DNA of 64,000 nt. Source: Saprospiraceae bacterium (GTDB lineage Bacteria; Bacteroidota; Bacteroidia; Chitinophagales; Saprospiraceae). A program made the translations under genes and the position numbers. Below the pieces are notes generated by a model, which saw only the letters and a list, made by a program, of their open reading frames with translations, was not told the DNA's origin and searched no databases. Below are positions 33,743-43,357 of this stretch, piece by piece. Within the stretch, counting starts at the first letter, position 1. Each line of letters opens with the position of its first letter. The stretch is taken from NCBI GenBank assembly GCA_020436935.1, contig JAGQWX010000002.1, positions 124,001 through 188,000 of the forward strand. The letters run 5' to 3'.

Positions 33743-35356
33743 ATGTCCGGACAACTGGCCGAAAATTCTTTGCTGCTGCTTTTTGTGGTGGCAGCAATAG
33801 GCTACTTCCTGGGTTCGATCAAAATCAAAGGCGCCTCCCTGGGAGTAGCGGCGGTTTTGTTTGTTGGCCTGGCCTTTGGTATGGTCAACCCGAGGTACGT
33901 TGTCCCGGAAATCATCTTTAACCTCGGTCTTATATTGTTCGTTTATTCCGTGGGCATCTCCTCCGGTGCGGCATTTTTCCAGTCATTCAGGAAAAACGGC
34001 TACCGCGACATGGTTTTTGTCCTTATCATGTTATTCATATCTGCACTTTTCGCGGTGGGCATTCACTTCCTATTTGATTTTGACAGGGCTTTGACGACGG
34101 GAATTTATTCAGGGTCATCCACCAATACCACAGCCATGGCTGCCGTCGCAGATCTCATTGGCGGCAATAAGAAGGAATTGGAAAACATAGTCATCGGATA
34201 CACCTACTCTTATCCTATGGGTGTAATTGGCGTGATGATTGTTTTGAAATTTTGTGAAAAGCTGCTCAAGATCGACTACCCGGCCGAGCAAAAACTGCTC
34301 AGGAAAGATTACCCGATTGACACCCAACTGACCACCCGCTCTGTGAAAGTGTTGAACGAAAGTGCTGCAGGACACGCGCTGAGAGACCTGTACAAAGCCA
34401 ATGACTGGAACATTGTTTTCTCAAGAATGACCAGAGATGGCGCCGTTTCCCTGGTCAATTACAGCACCGTTTTTCAGTTGGGTGACACACTGATGATCAT
34501 CGGACCCATAGAAGATCTGGAGAAAGCGACCATCTTCTTTGGTGAAGAAACCCAGGAGAATCTATACCACGACAGAAAAGAATACGACGTCCAGCAAATA
34601 TTTGTGTCCAACCCCAGAATGGTAGGAAGGACGCTGGCATCGCTAAACCTCAACGCCAAGTACGACGCCATCATCACACGCATAAGGAGGGGCGATACAG
34701 AAATGCTCGCACAGCCGTCGACGGTTTTGGAATTGGGAGATAGAATTCGGTTTATTGCCAGAAGAAAAGATCTCAAGGAATTGTCAAAGATATTCGGTGA
34801 TTCTTACTACGAAAGCAGCAAGGTCAACCTTTTCTCCTTCGGTCTGGGTATGGCGCTCGGCCTTTTGCTGGGCACCATAGAATTTGGTTTCCCCGGAGGG
34901 CTCAAGTTCAAGCTGGGCATGGCCGGAGGTCCACTCATCATAGGATTGCTGCTCGGAGCTTTAAAACGCACCGGACCCATCGTCTGGGCTTTGCCATACA
35001 GCGCCAACGTAACACTGAGGCAACTCGGTCTCATCATGTTGCTCGCTGTAATAGGCCTGCAAAGTGGACACAGCTTTCTGGAAAGTCTCAACGACAGCAG
35101 GGGCCTCCTACTATTCGTCGCAGGTACGATTGTTAGTATGGCTTCCGCATTTGTCGCCGTCATCATAGGCTTCCGCATCTTCAAAATACCATTTTCACTC
35201 TTGCTGGGCTTCCTCAGCAATCAACCGGCCATCCTGGATTTTGCAACGGACATGTCCAAAAACAGAGCCCCGGTCATCGGTTACACCCTCATGTTTCCCA
35301 TCGCCCTCATCATGAAAATCCTTTTTGCCCAAATCCTGTACCTCCTCCTTCCTTAG
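33743..35356 (+). CDS. AspT/YidE-type transporter with two RCK-C domains
   Basis: 537 residues. Two blocks of about five hydrophobic helices flank two RCK_C domains. The first RCK_C (TRSVKVLNESAAGHALRDLY...LGDTLMIIG) and second (IFVSNPRMVGRTLASLNLN...LGDRIRFIA) sit near 190-345. This is the aspartate:alanine exchanger (AspT/YidE) superfamily layout. Substrate of this one is unknown, and AspT relatives move dicarboxylates or amino acids. It lies 8 nt after proA, so it may export or import an amino acid linked to proline metabolism; that is inference. Confidence 0.88.
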   Translation: MSGQLAENSLLLLFVVAAIGYFLGSIKIKGASLGVAAVLFVGLAFGMVNPRYVVPEIIFNLGLILFVYSVGISSGAAFFQSFRKNGYRDMVFVLIMLFISALFAVGIHFLFDFDRALTTGIYSGSSTNTTAMAAVADLIGGNKKELENIVIGYTYSYPMGVIGVMIVLKFCEKLLKIDYPAEQKLLRKDYPIDTQLTTRSVKVLNESAAGHALRDLYKANDWNIVFSRMTRDGAVSLVNYSTVFQLGDTLMIIGPIEDLEKATIFFGEETQENLYHDRKEYDVQQIFVSNPRMVGRTLASLNLNAKYDAIITRIRRGDTEMLAQPSTVLELGDRIRFIARRKDLKELSKIFGDSYYESSKVNLFSFGLGMALGLLLGTIEFGFPGGLKFKLGMAGGPLIIGLLLGALKRTGPIVWALPYSANVTLRQLGLIMLLAVIGLQSGHSFLESLNDSRGLLLFVAGTIVSMASAFVAVIIGFRIFKIPFSLLLGFLSNQPAILDFATDMSKNRAPVIGYTLMFPIALIMKILFAQILYLLLP

Positions 35357-35357
35357 G

Positions 35358-35480
35358 TAAATTTGAAAACTGGAATTTGAAATTTGAAAATCGAAATTTG
35401 AACCCAGAGTCAAGGGGTCAATAGTATTTATCTGCGAAAATCAGCGCGGTATTCTGCGAAATCTATGGGAAACCCAAACG
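35358..35480. repeat. Dispersed AATTTGAA and TCTGCGAAAATCAG repeats, left of the lysozyme gene
   Basis: 35358-35402 is built of AATTTGAAA and AAAATCGAAATTTGAA segments. 35440-35480 holds a variant of the TCTGCGAAAATCAGCG repeat that also forms the tandem array at 36848. The same two repeat types recur in the same order on the right side of the lysozyme gene. No gene is visible in 35357-35659. Confidence 0.65.
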
Positions 35481-35659
35481 CATCGGATGACAAAAAAATC
35501 GCAAAAAATAAATGCTTATAGCTTATCGTCCTGACACGTAGTTCTACGCTTGTGCCCATGCCCTAAGCCAATGTAATTTGCATCCATATTAAATGAGCTA
35601 AAGACCGCTCATTTCAGCTTTGAATTCAAATTAAAATTCAATCCTAAAAATCAGTCATC

Positions 35660-36541
35660 ATGGTCATTGGAAAAAATTCAGGAAATGCCCTCATCAAATC
35701 TTGGCAATCATTTTTAGTAACTCAAGGTTTCCTGCAAGCTACCGAAGTAGATGGTCTATGGGGAAACCATACCGTTGCAGCAACCAAATCATTTCAGACC
35801 AGGGCAAACCTAAATCCCGATGGTGAGCCCGGGACCGATACCATTCAAAAGGCCGAAAGTCTTGGATTTTCACTTCCAAGTTCTACATTTCCTCCCGCAG
35901 GATTACTCAACGCGGTATTTGACATTTCCCACAGCAATGAAAGCGTCGACCTCCAGAAAGCAAGGAAAAGCGGAATGCTGGCGGTCTTCCATAAGGCTAC
36001 CCAATCGTTGGGTTCCACCTTGTTTCATGACCTCACCTATGCCTCAAGAAGAGCATCTGCCAATGCCGCAGGCTTACTTTGGGGCGCATACCATTTTGGT
36101 TCAGGAGGATCAGGTAAACTCCAGGCTCAGGCTTTCCTGTCTTATGCAAAACCTGATGGCAAAACATTGCTGGTTCTGGATTTTGAACCCAACACCACGC
36201 AAGGAGAGACCACGATGCAACTGGCTGAAGCAGTCGACTTTGTAAATGAAATTTTCAATGAAACCGGGAAATACCCTGGCATCTACAGTGGAAACCTGCT
36301 CCAGGAGGTGAGTACGCAACCGGATTACGCACAATTGAACAAATGTTGGTTGTGGAAGGCCCAGTACGGTAGCACGGTCCACATTCCGCCGGGCTGGCAG
36401 ACATACACCTTCTGGCAGTATACGGATGGCAGCGTCGGGCCATTGGTGGAAGAAGTTGAAGGCGTGGGAAAATGCGACAGAGATGTTTTCAATGGCAATG
36501 AAGAGGCTCTTCGCCTATTCTGGTCAGCTAATGCTGTGTAA
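35660..36541 (+). CDS. GH25 lysozyme-like protein with peptidoglycan-binding domain
   Basis: 293 residues. Residues 1-70 form a PG_binding_1-like domain (LIKSWQSFLVTQGFL...VDGLWGNHTVAATKSFQ). Residues 84-285 are a glycoside hydrolase 25 barrel: AVFDISH with Asp88, then LVLDFEPN with Asp174 and Glu176 as the expected acidic catalytic residues, GIYSGN, and FWQYTDGSVG. Cleaves peptidoglycan glycan strands. No signal peptide or sorting domain is seen, which is unusual for a host-targeting muramidase and more like phage or predatory/competition lysozymes. It is flanked by dispersed repeats. Confidence 0.9.
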   Translation: MVIGKNSGNALIKSWQSFLVTQGFLQATEVDGLWGNHTVAATKSFQTRANLNPDGEPGTDTIQKAESLGFSLPSSTFPPAGLLNAVFDISHSNESVDLQKARKSGMLAVFHKATQSLGSTLFHDLTYASRRASANAAGLLWGAYHFGSGGSGKLQAQAFLSYAKPDGKTLLVLDFEPNTTQGETTMQLAEAVDFVNEIFNETGKYPGIYSGNLLQEVSTQPDYAQLNKCWLWKAQYGSTVHIPPGWQTYTFWQYTDGSVGPLVEEVEGVGKCDRDVFNGNEEALRLFWSANAV

Positions 36542-36558
36542 AACCAAATGCCTGACAG

Positions 36559-36605
36559 ATTTGAAATTTGAGAATTGAAAACCGAAATTTGAGAATTGAA
36601 AATCA
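36559..36605. repeat. AATTTGAA-type repeat, right of the lysozyme gene
   Basis: Two alternating copies of GAAATTTGAGAATTGAAAA, the same family as 35358-35402. It starts 18 nt past the lysozyme stop. The 36606-36847 interval shows no gene. Confidence 0.65.
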
Positions 36606-36847
36606 GATTTTAAAGGTTGGTGAGCATTGATCCTCAAAATCATTTTGTGATCATTGGTCATACAATATATCACTCGCACCATAAAGGACTCTGCCTTCGT
36701 ATTTTGTCATGATTTTTGGTCAAAAATCCCGCCAAAATGAGGGCATTCTTTGTCCTTCTTTGTGCTATAATCCTGACACCCCATTCGGGGTTTATATCCC
36801 CTTAATTTAAACATAACCAGAATTTTACATATTTTAAAAGTAAAATA

Positions 36848-37198
36848 TCTGCGAAAATCAGCGGGAAACCCAAACGGTGAATTAAAGCCAAAGTATAAGC
36901 ACATCCAACAAGCAAAAGCATCAGAAGAGTAAAACATTTGCCAAAATCATCAGCAAAAATCAGCGCAACCTTCTGCGAAAATCAGCGGGAAACCCAAACG
37001 GAAAATTACAGCCAAAGTATAACCACATTCAACAAGCAAAAGCCTCGGAAGCGTAAAACATTTGCCAAAATCATCAGCGAAAATCAGCGCAACTTTCTGC
37101 GAAAATCAGCGGGAAACCCAAACGGAAAATTACAGCCAAAGTATAACCACATCCAACAAGCAAAACCATCGAAAGCCTAAAACATTTGCCAAAATCAG
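36848..37198. repeat. Tandem repeat, 2.8 units of 124 bp
   Basis: The anchor TCTGCGAAAATCAGCGGG begins at 36848, 36972 and 37096, exactly 124 bp apart; units two and three are nearly identical and the first is more diverged. Since 124 is not a multiple of three, the frames running through it are translations of repeat DNA. Similar single copies occur at 35440-35480. A small (AGCTAA)n run follows at about 37283-37313. No gene in 36542-37438. Confidence 0.93.
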
Positions 37199-37406
37199 TG
37201 CCATCTACCTCACTCGCGTTCATACCCTACATTATTATAACATCTCCCCCCGCACAGCGGGAAATTCCCTTAAAAAAAGGCTAATAGCTAACAGCTAAAA
37301 GCTAAGAGCTAGACCATCCATCATTTCGACATCCACATTCATCCTTTCTTACTCCACATTCATCATTCAACAGCACAGTTTCCCAAAAAAAATGCCCAAA
37401 ATTTCG

Positions 37407-37414
37407 TAATTTTG
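37407..37414 (+). promoter_or_regulatory. -7 box of the haloperoxidase-pyrD unit
   Basis: TAATTTTG, perfect -7 match, 25 nt before the ATG at 37439. The TTG that opens the frame at 37412 overlaps this box, so it is not the start. Confidence 0.5.
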
Positions 37415-37438
37415 CACCGCGTTAAAAAGCATAATACA

Positions 37439-38767
37439 ATGTGGGTTAAATATTTATTTGGTTTGATGGTGCTGTTTTCATTCTCAGCATGTAAAAAAGT
37501 CAATCCCAATTTTCAGGCAGAGGCAGCCAATACACAAAATTATCATACCGCTGTCAATACACTGACAGACGTCATCATCCATGACATATTTTCACCGCCA
37601 ATCGCCGCGAGGAATTATGTGTATTCATGCATTGCCGGTTACGAAGCTGCGAGACATATGGATGCGAAGTATGCCAGCCTCCAGGGCCAGATCAATCACA
37701 TGCCCGAGATGCCAAAACCTGAAGAAGGCAAGGAATATTGTTATCCTTTGGCTTCGCTTACAGCATTTACACACACTGCACAAAAATACATCTTCTCCGA
37801 GGACAGCATCATTGCACTCGACAACAGGCTGATGAAATGGTTTGATGAACTCAACATGCCTGAAGACGTTAAAGAGCGTTCAGTCGCCTACGGTCTCGCA
37901 GTTGCAGACGCCGTAAAAAAATGGTCGGACAAGGACAACTACGCCCAGACGCGTTCCAACCCTAAGTTTACAGTGACCGACGAACCCGGCAGATGGAAAC
38001 CAACACCTCCGGCATACATGGATGGCATCGAACCCAGCTGGAACCAGATCAGAACCATGTTGCTCGACTCGGCCCAGCAATTCAAACCAACACCGCCCAC
38101 GACTTTCAGCACCGATAAAAACAGCCAGTTTTATAAAGACGCAATGCTGGTGTACGAAACCGGCAAAAACCTCACTGACGAGCAAGACGAAATCGCTAAC
38201 TTCTGGGATTGTAATCCCTACAAAATGAATGTCATCGGCCACGTCATGCACGCTTCCAAAAAAATCACTCCGGGAGGTCACTGGATGGGCATCGCCGGCC
38301 AGGCAGCCAGAAAAAACAATTCTGATTTTGTGCATACGACGTATGCCTACATGATGACCAGCCTCGGATTGTTCGACGGCTTCATTTCCTGCTGGGATGA
38401 GAAGTACCGCTCCAACCTGATCAGGCCAGAGTCGTACATCAACCAATACATTGATGAAAGCTGGGTGCCACTTTTACAAACCCCGCCATTCCCTGAGCAT
38501 ACCAGCGGACACAGCGTAGTATCAGGCGCTGCATCCACCATCCTGACCAATGTTTTTGGAGACAATTTTGCGTTTGCTGACAGTACCGAAATCCAGTTTG
38601 GATTGCCGGTCAGATCATATACTTCCTTCAATCAGGCAGCAGACGAGGCAGCCATTTCGAGAATGTACGGAGGCATCCACTACATCCCGGCCATCGAATT
38701 TGGATTGGTCCAGGGCAGGGGAGTGGGCAGTTGGATTTTGTCAAAAGTTGATCTCATCAAGGAATAG
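37439..38767 (+). CDS. Vanadium-haloperoxidase/PAP2-like lipoprotein
   Basis: 442 residues from the ATG at 37439. Lipobox FSFSAC (Cys18). The vanadate/phosphate pocket motifs of the haloperoxidase-acid phosphatase superfamily are present: KYRSNLIRPESY, then PEHTSGHSVVSGAAST, then SRMYGGIHYIPAIEFG (with Glu in place of the usual final Asp). A large mostly helical body precedes these. Could be a vanadium haloperoxidase or a PAP2-type phosphatase; the motifs do not decide. Co-transcribed with pyrD, whose ATG is 3 nt after this stop. The functional link to pyrimidine synthesis is unclear. Confidence 0.88.
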   Translation: MWVKYLFGLMVLFSFSACKKVNPNFQAEAANTQNYHTAVNTLTDVIIHDIFSPPIAARNYVYSCIAGYEAARHMDAKYASLQGQINHMPEMPKPEEGKEYCYPLASLTAFTHTAQKYIFSEDSIIALDNRLMKWFDELNMPEDVKERSVAYGLAVADAVKKWSDKDNYAQTRSNPKFTVTDEPGRWKPTPPAYMDGIEPSWNQIRTMLLDSAQQFKPTPPTTFSTDKNSQFYKDAMLVYETGKNLTDEQDEIANFWDCNPYKMNVIGHVMHASKKITPGGHWMGIAGQAARKNNSDFVHTTYAYMMTSLGLFDGFISCWDEKYRSNLIRPESYINQYIDESWVPLLQTPPFPEHTSGHSVVSGAASTILTNVFGDNFAFADSTEIQFGLPVRSYTSFNQAADEAAISRMYGGIHYIPAIEFGLVQGRGVGSWILSKVDLIKE

Positions 38768-38770
38768 TTT

Positions 38771-39778
38771 ATGTACAAGTGGCTGATCAGACCCTTATTT
38801 TTTAGCATTGATCCCGAAAAAGTCCACCACCTTGCCCTTAAAGCACTGAAACTTCCGGGCATGACAGCCGTGATGAAGCTGTTTTACCCCATTCCCAAAG
38901 GAAAGGAAGTGGAAGCCTTCGGATTGAAGTTTCCCAATCCCATTGGCCTTGCCGCCGGATTTGACAAAGATGGAAAATACATTGAAGCCCTTGAAGCCCT
39001 GGGTTTCGGATTCATAGAAGTGGGTACGGTCACTCCAAAACCACAACCAGGCAACGACAAGCCACGGTTGTTCAGACTGCCTGAAGACAAAGCCATCATC
39101 AACCGCATGGGCTTCAACAACGAAGGCGTCGATGCCCTGGTTGAACGATTGAAAAAACTGGGCAAAAGATCCGTCATCATTGGAGGCAACATCGGCAAGA
39201 ACAAGGTAACGCCCAACGAAGAAGCTCTCAACGACTATCTCATCTGTTTTGAAAAGCTCCACGATTACGTCGATTATTTTGTCGTCAACGTTTCATCTCC
39301 AAATACTCCCGGACTGAGAGCCCTGCAGGAAAAAGGTCCATTGACTGCCATCCTCAAGACCCTAGTTGAAGCCAATCAAAGCAAGGCCATCCAGCGACCC
39401 ATTCTGCTCAAAATAGCACCCGATCTCACCGACGATCAGCTCACCGACATCATTGGCATCGTTCGTGACAGCAAAATCCACGGCCTCATTACCACCAACA
39501 CCACCATCGGCAGAAACCTGCCCGGAACTCCCAAAGTCAGGGTGGACGAAATTGGCGCCGGCGGACTCAGCGGAGCCCCGGTAAAAGACATCTCTGACCA
39601 TGTGTTGTCCTTCATACACCAGCGTGCCCCCGAAATACCCATCATCGGCGTAGGAGGCGTTTTCACGGCCCAAGACGCCAAAGACAAGCTGTCGAAAGGT
39701 GCCAGCCTGGTCCAGGTGTACACGGGCTTCATTTACGAGGGTCCTGGTATTGTGTCGAAAATCCTGAGAAAATTCTAA
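38771..39778 (+). CDS. pyrD: Dihydroorotate dehydrogenase (quinone), class 2
   Basis: 335 residues. N-terminal amphipathic region for membrane/quinone contact, then the FMN barrel: [44 protein letters not shown], the catalytic-Ser segment [20 protein letters not shown], and terminal [15 protein letters not shown]. Oxidises dihydroorotate to orotate in pyrimidine synthesis, passing electrons to quinone. ATG is 3 nt after the haloperoxidase stop. Confidence 0.97.
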   Translation: MYKWLIRPLFFSIDPEKVHHLALKALKLPGMTAVMKLFYPIPKGKEVEAFGLKFPNPIGLAAGFDKDGKYIEALEALGFGFIEVGTVTPKPQPGNDKPRLFRLPEDKAIINRMGFNNEGVDALVERLKKLGKRSVIIGGNIGKNKVTPNEEALNDYLICFEKLHDYVDYFVVNVSSPNTPGLRALQEKGPLTAILKTLVEANQSKAIQRPILLKIAPDLTDDQLTDIIGIVRDSKIHGLITTNTTIGRNLPGTPKVRVDEIGAGGLSGAPVKDISDHVLSFIHQRAPEIPIIGVGGVFTAQDAKDKLSKGASLVQVYTGFIYEGPGIVSKILRKF

Positions 39779-40175
39779 GAATTATTGCAGTCTTTGACTC
39801 CAGGGCACATTGATCAAATTATTGCCTTTTATTCCACTGGTTTGCTTCTGGCAGTGAAGTAAAAATTAATAGTATCTTCCGTAGCACCTACATAGAATTG
39901 ATTTATATTTGTTATGAAGCTATATGAATTGGCCTGTTATCTGATGTTGAAAGTGGTGGATTGAATTCGGATGAAGGTATGTATTACTACAAACTTTATT
40001 CAAGACAACATGTGAGATAGAGATTATTTTTTGTCTTGGTGAGCTAAATTGAATGGGAGCTGCGAGTTTATTGATATGAATCTCTGGTAAGTTGGGTAAG
40101 TTAGGGTGATTAATGCGAAATAGTGATATAAGAATATAGCGTTTATGAAGAGTTCCATGCCATTAAATTAAAAAA
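39779..40175. other. Non-coding gap
   Basis: 397 bp between pyrD and the DUF4375 gene. I see no ORF of note, no hairpin with a T-run and no repeat. It marks the change from the GC-richer 31-39.8 kb block to the AT-richer region that follows. Confidence 0.5.
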
Positions 40176-40886
40176 ATGAAACCAGTTTCAACTTTAAGTT
40201 TAGTTGCAATATTGTTGATATTGACTTGGATGTTTTGGAAAAAGAACGACGAAAGTAAAGCCCTTAATCAATTTGTGAAATTAGACAATGATGAAGCAAA
40301 GACTGGGATGCTGCCAAGAGTTTCAGCAAGTTGGATTGATGAGATAAACAAAAAATACGAATCGAAAGAATATGATAGATATGATAATCTTCACTTCGCT
40401 TTTTCGGAAAAGTTGTGCAACCAGGTTTACAGTGAATACAAATATTGGGAAAAAGGAGAATCACATTATGAGTTTTTAAGCAAACTGCACGACACCCAAA
40501 AAATGTATTTTGCAATTATTAATTTTGAAGGACAAACGAATAATGGTGGAGTATATCAGTTTTTATTCAATCAACCAGAAAATGCAATAGTTGCATTAGA
40601 AGCAATGAAAAAAGTCAAATTAATTCGTCTTTCAGAAGATTATGAAGTAGTACTAAATGAATTTTTTGGTAGATTTGAAACCATAGAAGAGCTCAGAAGT
40701 AAGTTTCAAAACAATAGCCTAGATTGGGATAAGAAATGGGACTCTTTTGTCGATGGATATAAAGAAATTCCTCAAGCAAAAGTCATTGAAGGATATTTTT
40801 ATGATAAAGAATATAGCAAAGAATTCCACTCAAAAATGGCTCAATTTGTTATTGATAATCAAAACGAATTGATGAGAATTGAATGA
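40176..40886 (+). CDS. DUF4375 (DMP19-like) protein with N-terminal membrane anchor
   Basis: 236 residues. One hydrophobic segment at 7-22 (STLSLVAILLILTWMFW), then a DMP19/DUF4375-like domain from about 95 with the typical INFEGQTNNGGVYQFLFN motif, ending LRSKFQNNSLDWDKKWDSF. DMP19 from Neisseria is a DNA-mimic protein; for this anchored relative the role is unknown. Start of the AT-rich, loosely spaced region; the next gene follows after 113 bp. Confidence 0.82.
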   Translation: MKPVSTLSLVAILLILTWMFWKKNDESKALNQFVKLDNDEAKTGMLPRVSASWIDEINKKYESKEYDRYDNLHFAFSEKLCNQVYSEYKYWEKGESHYEFLSKLHDTQKMYFAIINFEGQTNNGGVYQFLFNQPENAIVALEAMKKVKLIRLSEDYEVVLNEFFGRFETIEELRSKFQNNSLDWDKKWDSFVDGYKEIPQAKVIEGYFYDKEYSKEFHSKMAQFVIDNQNELMRIE

Positions 40887-40999
40887 AAACAGCATGGAAC
40901 AAAGCATACAGCAGTCATGTCGGCTAAAGACCAAGACGTGTATGCCAACAGTTATCTTTAATTATGAGGACTAATAATGATAAAATGGATTGCCCTTAA

Positions 41000-41632
41000 A
41001 TGAAGAAGACAAAATATCAATACCTATATTTATTGACATTTTTAGTATTTGCTTCATGTGTAAGAATATATCATAAATCAGATTTTATCATCTCGCAGAA
41101 AAAATACGAATATAGTCCGAATCTCAAAATTAATGGATTTTATATTGATACAGTGGTACTAGATCAGCAAGAAAGGCCATATTACCCAAGAAGAATTTGT
41201 GTTTCACCTATGGTGCTTTTCGGTGACGGCACTGCCATCAAGATTCATGGAGTTTATTGCAGGCCTTGGTTGAATGGAGAAGATGTAAACCCGCTAATTA
41301 TTGAATTGAAGAAGCAAATAAAGTTTGAAATAGAAAATAACGATTTAACCTTCAAAAATGAACCTGCAATATGGGATTGGGGGATGTACAGAACAAATGG
41401 AAAAGAGATAGCTATGCAAGTGTACAAGAATCATCAAGGAGACTACCATTTAGTTGATTATTGGGGGGAAATTCAAAATGATTCAACAATAGTTTTCAAT
41501 TCAATAACTGATAGAGCAAAGAAGATAAAAAAAGGTGAAATTAATGAAGAATATCGATTTTGTGAATTTGAAATAAGACCCGACTCAACAAATTATATAA
41601 AGACGAATATTGGAGAGTTTGGACAAGATTAA
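41000..41632 (+). CDS. Hypothetical lipoprotein
   Basis: 210 residues. Signal with lipobox LVFASC (Cys21; YLYLLTFLVFASCV). The rest has no family I recognise; it is rich in aromatic and charged residues with a conserved-looking ...RPYYPRRICVSP... core. Monocistronic. Function unknown. Confidence 0.65.
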   Translation: MKKTKYQYLYLLTFLVFASCVRIYHKSDFIISQKKYEYSPNLKINGFYIDTVVLDQQERPYYPRRICVSPMVLFGDGTAIKIHGVYCRPWLNGEDVNPLIIELKKQIKFEIENNDLTFKNEPAIWDWGMYRTNGKEIAMQVYKNHQGDYHLVDYWGEIQNDSTIVFNSITDRAKKIKKGEINEEYRFCEFEIRPDSTNYIKTNIGEFGQD

Positions 41633-41746
41633 TGACAGATAACGAGTGATATGATATTGGACGTTCTATCGCTTTGTCCTTCTAACAGGAACGTAGTGGC
41701 AATAAAAATTGTAGAATTGTATCCAAATTAAAATTCTTTAATATAA

Positions 41747-42157
41747 ATGAAAAAATTATCGATTATAAATCACGCATATTATCGGATTCTGATTGGAGTC
41801 TTAGGTGGTTTGATGCTCAATAACATCTATGCAACATTCACAAGTCGAAATTTAATTGGAATTTTGCCAATTCTACTTCAATCTGTTTTAATTTATCTTT
41901 TATTCACAAAGAATACTTTTAGTCAAAAGGCAGTTAAAATTTGGGTGATTGTGGTTTTTTTTGTAGCACAAACTTTAGGAATTATTGCAATCGTAATACA
42001 GGCATGGGCTAAAAATATTAAAGGTGAGGAAGGCGCTTTTGAAATGTTGGCATCCGATAAAATAATTTATTCCACTATTTTAATAATTATCGGAATAATA
42101 CTCTGGATCCTGAACAATGGATTTGCAGAAATCAAGGAAGAAAACGCAATTGAATAA
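41747..42157 (+). CDS. Hypothetical four-helix membrane protein
   Basis: 136 residues with four hydrophobic segments near 12-27, 37-55, 66-86 and 107-128. No domain recognised. Single gene; function unknown. Confidence 0.6.
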   Translation: MKKLSIINHAYYRILIGVLGGLMLNNIYATFTSRNLIGILPILLQSVLIYLLFTKNTFSQKAVKIWVIVVFFVAQTLGIIAIVIQAWAKNIKGEEGAFEMLASDKIIYSTILIIIGIILWILNNGFAEIKEENAIE

Positions 42158-42610
42158 AAAAATATGGCGCCGGCATAGAAAACATACTTTGATCAAGTCG
42201 ACATATCTTTAATTATTGTTGCCAATTGAATTTTTACTGAAATATTACTACAATCCAATACTGAATTCAAGTTCTTGGTCACTATAAGTTTGTTAGTTCC
42301 ATTTCTTTTTATTCTTTTGCAAGGTGTACCACAAATTAGTTAGCACGATTTGAAGAGGCAGAAAATAAAAGTGTACTTTCAACTGTCAAAAATTAATTTC
42401 AAAAAAGAAACCATATCTGTGGATGATATAAATAATTATTTTGACTGTTTATTGACTCCAGACTAGAGAATTGCGATTAAGTGACCAGAAATAGCTTTCA
42501 ATGAGGATTTGTACAAGAAATTCATACTTTAAAAGCCAGTCATTCAGTAAATTGTAAGGACTTATTTGGTGCGGCAATAGTTGTACTTCATATTAATCAA
42601 CAAATGACCA
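42158..42610. other. Non-coding gap
   Basis: 453 bp before the DUF6090 gene. AT-rich, with only short open frames on both strands. A short run ending near 42465 could be a gene remnant but is too weak to call. No repeat or hairpin of note. Confidence 0.4.
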
Positions 42611-43357
42611 ATGATAAAATTCTTCAGGAAAATTCGACAGAAATTGGTGGCTGAAAACAGGTTAAGTAAATATTTGCTCTATGCTATTGGAGAAATTGTA
42701 TTGGTAGTCATTGGAATTTTGATTGCCTTGCAGATTAATAATTGGAATGAGGAAAATAAAGTTGACTCGACCAGACAAAGTTATTACCATCAATTATTGA
42801 AGGACCTCCGGAAAGATATCACGTATATTGAATATATGAATGCATTCCTGGATTCCATGAATAATGAATACAAAGATTATCTGCAAACTTTTGAGGCGCC
42901 TAAAACAAGTTTAGATCAAGCCTTTATTGATCTGGATAAACTAGATATGAGAACCAGATTGGTGGTTTTTAATACAAATACAATAGAAACCCTTGAAAAT
43001 ACGGGAGATATAAAATTGATACCTACACAAATCAGAATCTTATTAAGTGATTTGAAAAATAATCAGGATCGTGCTATCCAGGCAGTTCATCAAAACAATA
43101 TGCAAGTTATTGATCTGATAAAACTTGGTCTTGCTGAAATAGGAGGAGTATCGCTTAATGAAAGGTTATCGAATCAACCCCTATTAAAAGAATCATTGGA
43201 AAATGGCATAAATCGTAGCAAAGCATTTGTTTTGTTTTAAGCGGCTTTATATTGGAGGGATGTGCACCAACACAGAACCATAACTGTTTTGGAGAATTTA
43301 ATCATTGAAGAAAATAAAATAATAGAAGCAATAAATAGAGAATTAATAAAAGATTGA
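42611..43357 (+). pseudogene. DUF6090 family gene interrupted by an in-frame stop
   Basis: The N-terminus is the DUF6090 signature (YLLYAIGEIVLVVIGILIAL, then QINNWNEEN). The frame meets TAA at codon 210 (43238-43240), but the same frame continues for 38 sense codons (AALYWRDVHQHRTITVLENL...) to a TGA at 43355-43357, giving 248 codons, close to the 244 of the intact paralog at 58506. A single base change in one codon would restore it. Likely a nonsense pseudogene; a sequencing error or readthrough is less likely. DUF6090 proteins are single-pass membrane proteins of unknown function. Confidence 0.8.

Noticed and set aside
36938-37298. Two similar open frames in the 124-bp tandem repeat
   Set aside because: They start 124 bp apart and read the same repeat; the period is not a multiple of three, so no protein repeat is kept.
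37880-38446. 188-residue open frame on the minus strand
   Set aside because: It is antisense to the haloperoxidase-like gene, which has clear motifs and a signal peptide.
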